From Bradyrhizobium cajani (GTDB taxonomy: Bacteria; Pseudomonadota; Alphaproteobacteria; Rhizobiales; Xanthobacteraceae), in contig NZ_WQNE01000052.1 in NCBI RefSeq assembly GCF_009759665.1, forward strand, positions 1 through 38,894: a stretch of 38,894 nt of DNA, given 5' to 3'. Made by a program: the position numbers and the translations under genes. The notes beneath the pieces were generated by a model. The model did no database searches. It saw nothing but the letters and a program-made list of their open reading frames with translations, and had not been told where the DNA came from. Below are positions 31,435-38,782 of the stretch, in pieces; within the stretch, counting starts at the first letter, position 1, and each line of letters opens with the position of its first letter.

Positions 31435-32841
31435 TTACCGCCAGTCCCGGACGTCGACGAAGTGACCCGCGATCGCCGCCGCTGCCGCCATCGCCGGCGA
31501 CACCAGATGCGTGCGGCCCTTGAAGCCCTGGCGGCCCTCGAAGTTGCGGTTCGAGGTCGAGGCGCAGCGCTCTTCCGGCTTCAGCTTGTCCGGGTTCATG
31601 GCAAGGCACATCGAGCAGCCGGGCTCGCGCCATTCGAAGCCGGCCTTGATGAAGATCTTGTCCAGCCCCTCGGCCTCGGCCTGCTCCTTCACGATGCCGG
31701 AGCCCGGCACCACCATGGCGTTGACGGTGCCTGCGACCTGCTTGCCTTCCGCGATCTTGGCGGCGGCGCGCAAATCCTCGATGCGGCCGTTGGTGCACGA
31801 GCCGATGAAGACGCGGTCGAGCTTGATGTCGGTGATCTTCGTTCCCGCGGTCAAGCCCATGTACTTCAGGGCGCGGTGCTTGGAGATGCGCTTGGCCTCG
31901 TCCGCGATCTTGTCCGGATCGGGCACCATGCCGGTCACCGAGATGACGTCCTCCGGGCTCGTGCCCCAGGTCACGATCGGCGGCAGCTTTGCGGCGTCGA
32001 GGCGCAGCTCGTGGTCGAAATGCGCGCCTTCGTCGGAGCGCAGCTTCTCCCAGTAGCGCATCGCCGCGTCCCAGGCCGCGCCCTTCGGCGCCTTCGGCCG
32101 GTCGCGCAGAAAGTCGTAGGCCTTCTGGTCGGGTGCGACGAGGCCGGCGCGGGCGCCGCCTTCGATCGACATGTTGCAGACCGTCATGCGGCCCTCCATC
32201 GAGAGCGCGCGGATCGCATCGCCGGCATATTCCAGCACGTAGCCGGTGCCGCCCGCGGTGCCGATCTCGCCGATGATGGCGAGGATGATATCCTTGCCCG
32301 TCACGCCCTCCGGCAATGTGCCGTCGACGGTGACGCGCATGTTCTTCGCCTTCTTCTGGATCAGCGTCTGCGTCGCCAGCACGTGCTCGACCTCGGAGGT
32401 GCCGATGCCGTGCGCGAGCGCGCCGAACGCACCATGCGTCGAGGTGTGGCTGTCGCCGCAGACGATGGTGGTGCCGGGCAGCGTAAAGCCCTGCTCGGGG
32501 CCGATGACGTGGACGATGCCCTGGCGCTTGTCGAACTCGTTGTAATATTCGATGCCGAATTCCTTGGCGTTCTCGGCCAGCGCCTTGATCTGCTCGATGC
32601 TTTCAGGATCGGGGTTCGGCTTGGTGCGATCGGTGGTCGGCACGTTGTGGTCGACGACGGCGAGCGTCTTCTCGGGCGCATGGACCTTGCGTCCCGTCGC
32701 GCGCAGGCCTTCGAACGCCTGCGGCGAGGTCACCTCGTGCACCAGGTGGCGGTCGATGTAGAGCAGGCAGGTGCCGTCCTCGGCTTCGTGCACCAGATGG
32801 TCGTTCCAGATCTTGTCGTACAGGGTGGTCGGCTTGGACAT
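31435..32841 (-). CDS. leuC: 3-Isopropylmalate dehydratase large subunit
   Basis: A 468-residue aconitase-family enzyme; with LeuD it interconverts 2- and 3-isopropylmalate in leucine synthesis. [4Fe-4S] ligands are Cys349 (VFIGSCTNGR), Cys409 and Cys412 (PGCSMCLAMN); the substrate motif CGDSHTSTHGAFG is at 128-140. Length is normal. GGAG lies twelve bases before the ATG (CGGAGCTTAAGCTC ATG). Upstream is a 220-base leader region with a small candidate ORF and hairpins, on the same strand as leuC. Confidence 0.98.
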   Translation of the reverse strand: MSKPTTLYDKIWNDHLVHEAEDGTCLLYIDRHLVHEVTSPQAFEGLRATGRKVHAPEKTLAVVDHNVPTTDRTKPNPDPESIEQIKALAENAKEFGIEYYNEFDKRQGIVHVIGPEQGFTLPGTTIVCGDSHTSTHGAFGALAHGIGTSEVEHVLATQTLIQKKAKNMRVTVDGTLPEGVTGKDIILAIIGEIGTAGGTGYVLEYAGDAIRALSMEGRMTVCNMSIEGGARAGLVAPDQKAYDFLRDRPKAPKGAAWDAAMRYWEKLRSDEGAHFDHELRLDAAKLPPIVTWGTSPEDVISVTGMVPDPDKIADEAKRISKHRALKYMGLTAGTKITDIKLDRVFIGSCTNGRIEDLRAAAKIAEGKQVAGTVNAMVVPGSGIVKEQAEAEGLDKIFIKAGFEWREPGCSMCLAMNPDKLKPEERCASTSNRNFEGRQGFKGRTHLVSPAMAAAAAIAGHFVDVRDWR

Positions 32842-32908
32842 GAGCTTAAGCTCCGAAGAATGTGTGTCAGCGATGAGCGCGCCTGGCGCGCGGGCAACAA
32901 AATCGTCA

Positions 32909-32930
32909 GCGCAGCCTTTTCAGGCTGCGC
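32909..32930 (-). promoter_or_regulatory. Hairpin in the leuC leader
   Basis: GCGCAGCC (32909-32916) and GGCTGCGC (32923-32930) form a perfect eight-pair stem with a six-base loop on the leuC strand. The TGA of the candidate leader ORF (32920-32922) lies in the loop. On the minus strand it is followed by TGACGATTTTG. Candidate for attenuation, but no Leu codon run is seen. Confidence 0.5.
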
Positions 32931-33048
32931 GAATAAGCTCTGACGTTGCCGATGTCGCGAAGCGTCCGAAGAACCGGCCAGGCAGCCGCGAGCGATCGTC
33001 GATGACGATGCGCTTGACGGGGGCGAAGCTGGTCAGATCTGGAAACAT
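32920..33048 (-). CDS. Candidate leader ORF upstream of leuC (42 residues)
   Basis: A 42-codon frame starting ATG 33048 and ending TGA 32920, lying wholly in the region before leuC. The predicted peptide MFPDLTSFAPVKRIVIDDRS... is Arg- and Phe-rich with only three Leu, so it is not a classic Leu attenuator peptide. A TATATA lies nine bases before the ATG, so a transcript from it would be leaderless or nearly so. The stop codon lies in the loop of the hairpin at 32909-32930. No homologue recognised; could be chance. Confidence 0.35.
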   Translation of the reverse strand: MFPDLTSFAPVKRIVIDDRSRLPGRFFGRFATSATSELIRAA

Positions 33049-33057
33049 TCTAGAAGC

Positions 33058-33063
33058 TATATA
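33058..33063 (-). promoter_or_regulatory. Possible -10 element for leuC
   Basis: TATATA on the minus strand, followed by AGCTTCTAGA then the candidate ORF's ATG. No convincing -35 at 17 bases. It is the only AT-rich hexamer in the leuC upstream region outside the family C repeat. Confidence 0.35.
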
Positions 33064-33100
33064 GCACGTGGAAGTTAAAGCGCGAGAGCCCAGCCGCATC

Positions 33101-33221
33101 GTCATTGCGAGGAGCCCTTGCGACGAAGCAATCCAGACTGTCTCCGCGGAAAGATTCTGGATTGCTTCGCGGAGCCTGTCATCGGGCCGCGCTTCGCGCG
33201 GACCCGTTGGCTCGCAATGAC
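33101..33221. repeat. Palindromic repeat, family C (copy 4), with the 45-bp module
   Basis: Left end GTCATTGCGAGG, inner arms GAAGCAATCCAGA and TCTGGATTGCTTC, right end CTCGCAATGAC. The right arm carries the 45-bp module (33169-33213), identical over 45 bases to the module at 20925-20969. It separates leuC from rplS. Confidence 0.93.
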
Positions 33222-33231
33222 GGGGGCACAA

Positions 33232-33263
33232 CAAAAAAGCGCGGAGCCGGGCCCCGCGCTTTT
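33232..33263 (-). terminator. Rho-independent terminator after rplS
   Basis: AAAAGCGCGG (33235-33244) with CCGCGCTTTT (33254-33263) form a ten-pair stem; on the minus strand TTTTTT-rich sequence follows. Distance to the rplS stop is 24 bases. It closes the ffh-rplS operon. Confidence 0.92.
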
Positions 33264-33287
33264 GAAAAACTTGCCTGGTGGCGAAGC

Positions 33288-33668
33288 TTACTCGCCGACG
33301 GCAGCCTGGCGGTCCTGCTTCTCGACGATGCGGGCCGACTTGCCGCGAAGGTTGCGGAGGTAATAGAGCTTGGCACGACGTACCTTGCCGCGGCGCACCA
33401 CCTTGATCGAGTCGATCATCGGGGAGAGCAGCGGGAACACGCGCTCGACGCCCTCGCCATAGGAGATCTTGCGCACGGTGAAGCTCTCGTTGAGGCCACC
33501 GCCGGAACGGCCGATGCAGACGCCTTCATAGGCCTGCACGCGGGAGCGGTCGCCTTCGACGACCTTCACGTTGACGATCACGGTGTCGCCGGGGCCGAAT
33601 TCCGGGATGTCCTTGCCGGCGGACAGCTTGTCGAATTGCTCTTGTTCGAGCTGCTTGATCAGGTTCAT
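33288..33668 (-). CDS. rplS: 50S ribosomal protein L19
   Basis: 126 residues, L19 of the large subunit, at the subunit interface. MNLIKQLEQEQFDKL, PGDTVIVNVKVVEGDRSRVQ, YEGVCIGRSGGGLNESFTVR and GKVRRAKLYYLRNLRGKSAR are family-typical. Start at ATG 33668 with GGAGAT eight bases upstream; the longer frame to 33764 has a non-ribosomal leader. Slightly longer than the enterobacterial 115 residues at the C-terminus. Last gene of the operon, followed by a strong terminator. Confidence 0.98.
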   Translation of the reverse strand: MNLIKQLEQEQFDKLSAGKDIPEFGPGDTVIVNVKVVEGDRSRVQAYEGVCIGRSGGGLNESFTVRKISYGEGVERVFPLLSPMIDSIKVVRRGKVRRAKLYYLRNLRGKSARIVEKQDRQAAVGE

Positions 33669-33777
33669 GGGTAAATCTCCATCGGCGCGCCCAGCCTTCG
33701 AAACGGGGGCTGCGCGAAATTCGTCTATCCAGCCATTGCGGATGTGGCCGCTCCTATAAGGCAAGCCGGAGCGTTTG

Positions 33778-34545
33778 TCACCCGTCTGTCTTGTTTTTTG
33801 GCGTTTTTTGGCGACCGGCCCGATTCGGGGCCTTGGCCGGGACTTGCGCCCATAAATCCGGCCGCCGGGCCGCCGTCAGGGCCTCGGATTGCGCCCGCCG
33901 CCAGGCGGCAACCTTGGCGTGGTCGCCGGAGGTCAGGATCTCCGGGATCGGAGTCCCCTCGAACAGCTGCGGGCGGGTGTATTGGGGGTATTCGAGCAGG
34001 CCGTCCGAGAAGCTTTCCTCGGTTCCCGAGGCCTCCTTGCCCATCACCCCCGGCAGCAACCGGACGCAGGCGTCGATCAGGGCCAGCGCGGCGATTTCGC
34101 CCCCGGAGAGCACGTAATCGCCGATCGAGACCTCCTCCAGGCCCCGTCCGTCGATCACCCGCTGGTCCACGCCTTCGAACCGTCCGCAGACGATCAGGGG
34201 GCCCGGGCCCCGGGCGAGTTCAACGACGCGGGCCTGGGTCAATGGCCGACCGCGCGGGCTCATCAGCAGGCGGGGCCGCTCTTCTGAAGGATCTTGGCCG
34301 ATCTCGGCCGCGTCGATGGCCGCGGCCAGAACATCCGCCCGCAGCACCATGCCCGGCCCGCCGCCGGCCGGCGTGTCGTCGACGCTGCGGTGGCGGTCGG
34401 TGGCCGAGGTGCGGATGTCCCGTGTCTCGAGCCGCCACAGCCCCGATGCCAGCGCGCGGCCGGCCAGGCTCACGCCGAGCGGTCCCGGAAACATCTCCGG
34501 AAACAGCGTCAGCACCGTCGCGCGCCAGGGTGAGGGGTTGGTCAT
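33778..34545 (-). CDS. trmD: tRNA (guanine-N1-)-methyltransferase
   Basis: 255 residues, the SPOUT (trefoil knot) enzyme that makes m1G37 in tRNAs with a G36, using SAM. Motifs: VLTLFPEMFPGPLGVSLAGR, DTPAGGGPGMVLR, and the knot SIGDYVLSGGEIAALALIDA. The C-terminal tail (QVPAKAPNRAGRQKTPKNKT) is basic and longer than usual. Start at ATG 34545; the frame also opens at GTG 34569, inside a repeat, and no Shine-Dalgarno is strong for either. It follows rimM after 33 bases, most of which is repeat DNA. Confidence 0.96.
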   Translation of the reverse strand: MTNPSPWRATVLTLFPEMFPGPLGVSLAGRALASGLWRLETRDIRTSATDRHRSVDDTPAGGGPGMVLRADVLAAAIDAAEIGQDPSEERPRLLMSPRGRPLTQARVVELARGPGPLIVCGRFEGVDQRVIDGRGLEEVSIGDYVLSGGEIAALALIDACVRLLPGVMGKEASGTEESFSDGLLEYPQYTRPQLFEGTPIPEILTSGDHAKVAAWRRAQSEALTAARRPDLWAQVPAKAPNRAGRQKTPKNKTDG

Positions 34546-34562
34546 TGGAGATAGCTTAGCCA

Positions 34563-34607
34563 AAACCACGTCTCGTGGTTATGGGTCCCCGCTTTCGCGG
34601 GGACGAC
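34563..34607. repeat. Short family A repeat between rimM and trmD
   Basis: AACCACGTCTCGTGGTT hairpin (34564-34580) joined to GTCCCCGCTTTCGCGGGGAC hairpin; same modules as at 38658-38782. Its 5' part encodes the C-terminus of RimM and its 3' part lies before trmD. Confidence 0.88.
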
Positions 34608-35136
34608 TCGGAGAGAGAGACTGATCGCGATCCTCGCCCTCGATCTCCTGCGGCAGCGCGATCACGACACGGCCGCCGGCCAGATCGACCTCCGGCACCA
34701 CCGCGTTGGAGAACGGCAGCAGCAGCGTCGTGCCCTTGGGCGGGGCGATCTCGATGATGTCGCCGGCGCCGAAATTATGGATCGCGAGCACGCGGCCGAG
34801 CGCGTCGCCGTCCGTGGTGACGGCGGCGAGCCCGATCAGGTCGGTGTGGTAATATTCGTCCGCGTCGGTCGCGGGCAGCTTTTCGCGCGGCACGTAGAGC
34901 TCGATGCCGTTGAGCCGCTCGGCCTCATCGCGGGTCGTGACGCCCTTGAACGTCGCGACCAGATGATCCTTGGCCTCGCGCGCCGTTGCGACCTCGAACC
35001 GGCGCTTGCCGTCCTTGGACAGCAGCGGACCGTAGCGCCTGATGGCAAAGGGATCTTCGGTGAAGGTCCACAATTTGACCGCACCGCGCACACCATGCGC
35101 GGCGCCGATCCGCGCGACGCAGACCAGCGCCGACAT
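34579..35136 (-). CDS. rimM: 16S rRNA processing/maturation protein RimM
   Basis: 185 residues. N-terminal RimM barrel (VCVARIGAAHGVRGAVKLWT, 5-24) and C-terminal PRC-barrel (DLIGLAAVTTDGDALGRVLAI, later GTTLLLPFSNAVVPEVDLAG). It assists 30S head assembly by binding S19. The last residues (SRPRESGDP) read straight into a family A repeat and the stop codon TAA lies in it, so the native C-terminus was probably about LPQEIEGEDRD. It starts nine bases after the rpsP stop. Confidence 0.96.
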   Translation of the reverse strand: MSALVCVARIGAAHGVRGAVKLWTFTEDPFAIRRYGPLLSKDGKRRFEVATAREAKDHLVATFKGVTTRDEAERLNGIELYVPREKLPATDADEYYHTDLIGLAAVTTDGDALGRVLAIHNFGAGDIIEIAPPKGTTLLLPFSNAVVPEVDLAGGRVVIALPQEIEGEDRDQSLSPSRPRESGDP

Positions 35137-35145
35137 GGTCTGGCC

Positions 35146-35478
35146 TTACGCCTTCGCGGCGGCTTCGGCCTGCGCCTTGCGCTCCTTGCGCGGCACGGCC
35201 TTCTGCGGGTTGTTGCGCGCTTCGCGCTTCTTGACGCCGGCGGCATCGAGGAAGCGAGACACGCGGTCCGACGGCTGCGCGCCCTTGGCGAGCCAGGACT
35301 TCACCTTGTCCATGTCGAGCTTCAGCCGGGTCTCGTTGTCCTTCGGCAGCAGCGGGTTGAAATAGCCGAGACGCTCGATGAAGCGGCCATCGCGCGGAAA
35401 GCGCGAGTCGGCGACGACGACGTGATAGACGGGACGCTTCTTGGTGCCTGCGCGGGCGAGGCGGATAACGACGGACAT
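35146..35478 (-). CDS. rpsP: 30S ribosomal protein S16
   Basis: 110 residues, S16 of the small subunit. MSVVIRLARAGTKKRPVYHV and VADSRFPRDGRFIERLGYFNP are family-typical. The C-terminal 30 residues are Lys/Ala/Arg-rich (KERKAQAEAAAKA), as usual for alphaproteobacterial S16. GGAG lies upstream of the ATG. Follows ffh after 85 bases that hold a perfect hairpin. Confidence 0.98.
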   Translation of the reverse strand: MSVVIRLARAGTKKRPVYHVVVADSRFPRDGRFIERLGYFNPLLPKDNETRLKLDMDKVKSWLAKGAQPSDRVSRFLDAAGVKKREARNNPQKAVPRKERKAQAEAAAKA

Positions 35479-35524
35479 TCAGTTCTCCTTCAAAGTACAG
35501 TTTGTTCGGTTGATTGGTATTCCG

Positions 35525-35557
35525 CGTTGCGCGAGACCGATGCGATCTCGCGCAACG
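35525..35557 (-). promoter_or_regulatory. Perfect 12-bp inverted repeat between ffh and rpsP
   Basis: CGTTGCGCGAGA (35525-35536) and TCTCGCGCAACG (35546-35557), loop of nine bases, seven bases after the ffh stop (35564). No T-tract follows, so it is not a good intrinsic terminator; it may limit or protect the mRNA between ffh and the downstream ribosomal genes. Confidence 0.6.
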
Positions 35558-35563
35558 AATTCC

Positions 35564-37111
35564 TCATTTCTTCTTGCCCGGAAAACCGCCGAGGCCCGGC
35601 AGCGTCGGCTTGCCGCTCAGGCCGGTCAGTCCAGGAAGGTTGGGCAGGCCTTGGCGAAGACCGGCGGGCAAATCCTTCGGCAGATTGGGCAGCCCCTGTC
35701 CGCCGCCGCCCTGCATCTTCTCCTGCAGCGCCTTCATCTCTTCCGGCGACGGCGGCTTCATGCCGCCACCAAAGCCCATGGCCTGTGCGATGCCGGCGAG
35801 CGGGCCGCGCTTGCCCGAACCCATGGCCTTCATCACGTCGGCCATGTTCCGGTGCATCTTGAGCAGCTTGTTGACGTGCTCGACGCTCTGGCCGCTTCCT
35901 GCGGCGATGCGTTTCTTGCGGCTGGCCTTGAGCAGGTCGGGATGACGGCGCTCGTCGCGCGTCATGGAATCGATGATCGCGACCTGGCGCTTCAGGATCT
36001 TGTCGTCGATGCCGGCGGCAGCGATCTGGTTCTTCATCTTGGAGATGCCGGGCATCATGCCCATCAGCCCGCTGATGCCGCCCATGTTGGACATCTGCAG
36101 CAGCTGCTCGCGCATGTCGTTGAGGTCGAACTGGCCCTTGCGCATGCGCTCGGCGGTACGCGCGGCCTTCTCGGCGTCGATGTTGGCGGCGGCACGTTCG
36201 ACCAGCGAGACCACGTCGCCCATGCCGAGGATGCGGCCGGCGATACGATCGGGATGGAAATCCTCCAGCGCATCGGTCTTTTCGCCGGTGCCGATCAGCT
36301 TGATCGGCTTGCCGGTGACCGCACGCATCGACAGCGCGGCGCCGCCGCGGCCGTCGCCGTCCACGCGGGTCAGCACGATGCCGGTGAGACCGACGCGCTG
36401 GTCGAACGAGCGCGCGAGATTCACGGCGTCCTGGCCGGTGAGGCTGTCCGCGACCAGCAGCACTTCATGCGGATTGGCGGCGGCTTTGATCGCGGCGGCT
36501 TCCGCCATCATCTCTTCGTCGAGCGTGGTGCGGCCGGCGGTGTCGAGCAGCACGATGTCGTAGCCGCCGAGCTTGCCGGCCTCCAGCGCGCGCTTCGCGA
36601 TCTGCGGCGGCTGCTGGCCGGCGACGATCGGCAAGGTGGGAATGTCGAGATCGCGGCCGAGCACGGCCAGCTGCTCCATCGCCGCCGGACGATAGACGTC
36701 GAGCGAGGCCATCAGCACCTTGCGCTTGTCGCGCTGGACCAGGCGGCGGGCGAGCTTTGCGGTGGTGGTCGTCTTGCCGGACCCCTGCAGGCCGACCATC
36801 ATGATCGGCACCGGCGGCACGGAATTGACGTCGATGGTCTGGCCTTCGGCGCCGAGCGTGTTGATCAGCTCGTCGTGGACGATCTTGACCACCATCTGGC
36901 CGGGGGTGACCGACTTGACGACGGTGGCCCCGATCGCCTGCTCGCGGACGCGCTCGGTGAAGCTGCGCACGACTTCGAGCGCGACGTCGGCTTCCAGCAG
37001 CGCGCGGCGCACCTCGCGCATCGCGGCGTCGACGTCCTTTTCGGTCAGCGCACCGCGCCCCGTCAGACGATCGAGAATGCCACCAAGCCGTTCCGACAGA
37101 TTGTCGAACAA
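35564..37111 (-). CDS. ffh: Signal recognition particle protein Ffh
   Basis: 515 residues: N domain 1-90 (MFDNLSERLGGILDRLTGRG), G domain with P-loop GLQGSGKTTTTAKLA (107-121), DTAGRTTLDEEMM and LTRVDGDGRGGAA, then the Met-rich M domain from about 320 (MSNMGGISGLMGMMPGISKM, later MGSGKRGPLAGIAQAMGFGG). The C-terminal 50 residues are a Gly/Pro/Leu-rich tail. The GTPase targets nascent membrane proteins to the inner membrane with 4.5S RNA and FtsY; the RNA gene is not here. It is the first gene of the operon; the promoter is at 37399-37427. Confidence 0.98.
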   Translation of the reverse strand: MFDNLSERLGGILDRLTGRGALTEKDVDAAMREVRRALLEADVALEVVRSFTERVREQAIGATVVKSVTPGQMVVKIVHDELINTLGAEGQTIDVNSVPPVPIMMVGLQGSGKTTTTAKLARRLVQRDKRKVLMASLDVYRPAAMEQLAVLGRDLDIPTLPIVAGQQPPQIAKRALEAGKLGGYDIVLLDTAGRTTLDEEMMAEAAAIKAAANPHEVLLVADSLTGQDAVNLARSFDQRVGLTGIVLTRVDGDGRGGAALSMRAVTGKPIKLIGTGEKTDALEDFHPDRIAGRILGMGDVVSLVERAAANIDAEKAARTAERMRKGQFDLNDMREQLLQMSNMGGISGLMGMMPGISKMKNQIAAAGIDDKILKRQVAIIDSMTRDERRHPDLLKASRKKRIAAGSGQSVEHVNKLLKMHRNMADVMKAMGSGKRGPLAGIAQAMGFGGGMKPPSPEEMKALQEKMQGGGGQGLPNLPKDLPAGLRQGLPNLPGLTGLSGKPTLPGLGGFPGKKK

Positions 37112-37165
37112 TGCCGTTGTCCTGTTGCTGTCCCCCCGGTGAGGGGCGCGCCGCTACTCTCCGCT

Positions 37166-37266
37166 GTCATGCCCCGGCTTGACCGGGGCATCCAATACGC
37201 CGAGGCACCTCGGTTCAGACCGAGCCGCCTCTGGAATACTGGATCCCCCGCTTTCGCGGGGGATGA
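37166..37266. repeat. Palindromic repeat, family E (copy 2)
   Basis: Begins GTCATGCCCCGGCTTGACCGGGGCATCC, ends GGGGGATGAC, with the hairpin CCCCCGCTTTCGCGGGGG at the far end, a module also seen in family A. It lies in the 5' leader of the ffh operon, between the promoter at 37399-37427 and the ffh start. Confidence 0.9.
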
Positions 37267-37398
37267 CCACTTACTTGGATAAGCGATCTTCCAAACACCT
37301 TTGCGCCCGAGGGCGCACAGCGCTGTCGGGCGTTGACCTCTGGCCTCCAGGGCCAGTCGGCGGGTCGAAAAGAAAGCCTTTCCGAGAAAAGTGGCGGG

Positions 37399-37427
37399 GT
37401 TAAACGCCGCTCACGCCCAAAAGTCAA
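37399..37427 (-). promoter_or_regulatory. Sigma-70-type promoter of the ffh-rpsP-rimM-trmD-rplS operon
   Basis: On the minus strand TTGACT (37427-37422), a 17-base spacer and TTTAAC (37404-37399). Transcription would begin near 37392, giving a leader of about 280 bases before ffh that contains the family E repeat. Confidence 0.7.
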
Positions 37428-37567
37428 GGAAAGTTAGGGTGCCCGTGCGCCTTTTGTAAGGTAAGATCCTGAAAATATGGCTCTTTTGGCAGGCGGTTCC
37501 TTTTCTTCCGGCTTCACCCATATAGCAGGTGATGACTTACCTCCGCTATCATCCCTGAAGCCCGCTT

Positions 37568-38632
37568 GTGCCGATCACCCGCCGCCGCCTGTTGGGACTG
37601 CTTGCCGGGGCCGGTGCACTGGTCGGCGTTCCCTCCCTCTGGATGTCCCGCATGAAGACCTATGACGGACCCGCCTCCGACCATTTCGACGGCCTGCACT
37701 TCTTCGATCCGGACGGCGCGCCGCCGAAATCGCTTCGTCAGGTGCTGCGCTGGCAGTTCGGCGGCAAGCGGCAGCGCGCCAAATGGCCGGACTGGGCCCC
37801 CAGCCCCCATGCCGACACCCCGCCGGAGCGCGTCGATGGCGGCAAGGTGCGGCTCTCCTTCGTCGGCCACGCCAGCTGGCTGATCCAGACCGGCGGCCTC
37901 AACATCCTGGTCGATCCCGTCTGGTCGATGCGGGTCTCGCCGGTCGCCTGGGCCGGACCGAAGCGGCACAACGATCCCGGCATTTCCTTCGATCATTTGC
38001 CGAAGATCGACGTCGTGCTGGTCTCGCACGGGCACTACGATCATCTCGATGTCGTAACGTTGTCGCGGCTTGCCAAGAATTTCGCCCCGCGCGTGGTCAC
38101 CCCGCTCGGCAACGACGTCACGATGCGCGGCACCGACCCGACGATCAGGGTGGAAGCCTTCGACTGGCACGACCGCGTCGAGCTCGGCGGCGGCATCGCC
38201 GTGCATCTGGTGCCGACCCGGCACTGGACCGCGCGCGGCATGTTCGACCGCAACAAGGCGTTGTGGGCGAGTTTTGTATTGGAGACGCCTGCGGGGAAAA
38301 TCTACGTCGTCTGCGATTCCGGCTATGGCGATGGCCGGCACTTTCGCCGCGTCGCAGAGAAGCACGGGCCGCTGCGGCTCGCGATCCTCCCCATCGGCGC
38401 CTATGAGCCGCGCTGGTTCATGCGCGACCAGCATATGAATCCGGAGGATGCCGTGAAGGCGCTCGCGGATTGCGGCGCGCAGGAAGCGCTCGGGCATCAC
38501 CACGGCACGTTCCAACTGACAGATGAGCCGATCGATGCGCCCGCGAAGGCGCTGGTCGAGGCGCTGGATGCGGCGAAGATTCCGCAGGAGCGGTTCGTGG
38601 CGATGATGCCGGGGCAGGTGGTGGAGATTTAG
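37568..38632 (+). CDS. Tat-exported metallo-beta-lactamase-fold hydrolase (NAPE-PLD/UlaG-like)
   Basis: 354 residues with a twin-arginine signal (ITRRRLLGLLAGAGALVGVP, 3-22) and an MBL-fold domain: FVGHASWLI (98-106), the metal motif SHGHYDHLD (His154, His156, Asp158, His159), then PTRHWTARGMF and CDSGYGDG with further ligands and GHHHGTFQLTDEP near the C-terminus. The layout matches the N-acyl-phosphatidylethanolamine phospholipase D-like family. Substrate unknown, acting in the periplasm. Start is GTG at 37568; no strong Shine-Dalgarno. Flanked by the ffh promoter region and a family A repeat. Confidence 0.9.
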   Translation: MPITRRRLLGLLAGAGALVGVPSLWMSRMKTYDGPASDHFDGLHFFDPDGAPPKSLRQVLRWQFGGKRQRAKWPDWAPSPHADTPPERVDGGKVRLSFVGHASWLIQTGGLNILVDPVWSMRVSPVAWAGPKRHNDPGISFDHLPKIDVVLVSHGHYDHLDVVTLSRLAKNFAPRVVTPLGNDVTMRGTDPTIRVEAFDWHDRVELGGGIAVHLVPTRHWTARGMFDRNKALWASFVLETPAGKIYVVCDSGYGDGRHFRRVAEKHGPLRLAILPIGAYEPRWFMRDQHMNPEDAVKALADCGAQEALGHHHGTFQLTDEPIDAPAKALVEALDAAKIPQERFVAMMPGQVVEI

Positions 38633-38657
38633 CTGAGATTTAGCGTCATTCTCCGCT

Positions 38658-38782
38658 GTCGTCCCGGACAAGCGGAGCGAAGATCCGGGACCCATAACCA
38701 CAGGGAGCGGTTTGGCGAAGACTCGGCGTTGCCGCTTGCGTGTTATAACCACTCCCTGTGGTTATGGGTCCCCGCGTTCGCG
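38658..38782. repeat. Palindromic intergenic repeat, family A (copy 3)
   Basis: GTCGTCCCGG at 38658; arms CCCATAACCACAGGGA (38691-38706) and TCCCTGTGGTTATGGG (38753-38768) are perfect 16-bp inverted repeats. Same organisation as 2079-2218. After it, 38783-38894 shows no gene or feature I can support. Confidence 0.93.

Noticed and set aside
31462..32943. 493-residue open frame on the plus strand
   Set aside because: Antisense to leuC with no family features.
35441..37282. 613-residue open frame on the plus strand
   Set aside because: Antisense to ffh; Arg/His/Ala-rich with no domain.
37268..37567. 4.5S RNA (ffs) or another small RNA next to ffh
   Set aside because: The diagnostic GGTCAGG/GGAAGCAGCC core of SRP RNA is absent; the sequence only shows the promoter and a GC-rich leader.
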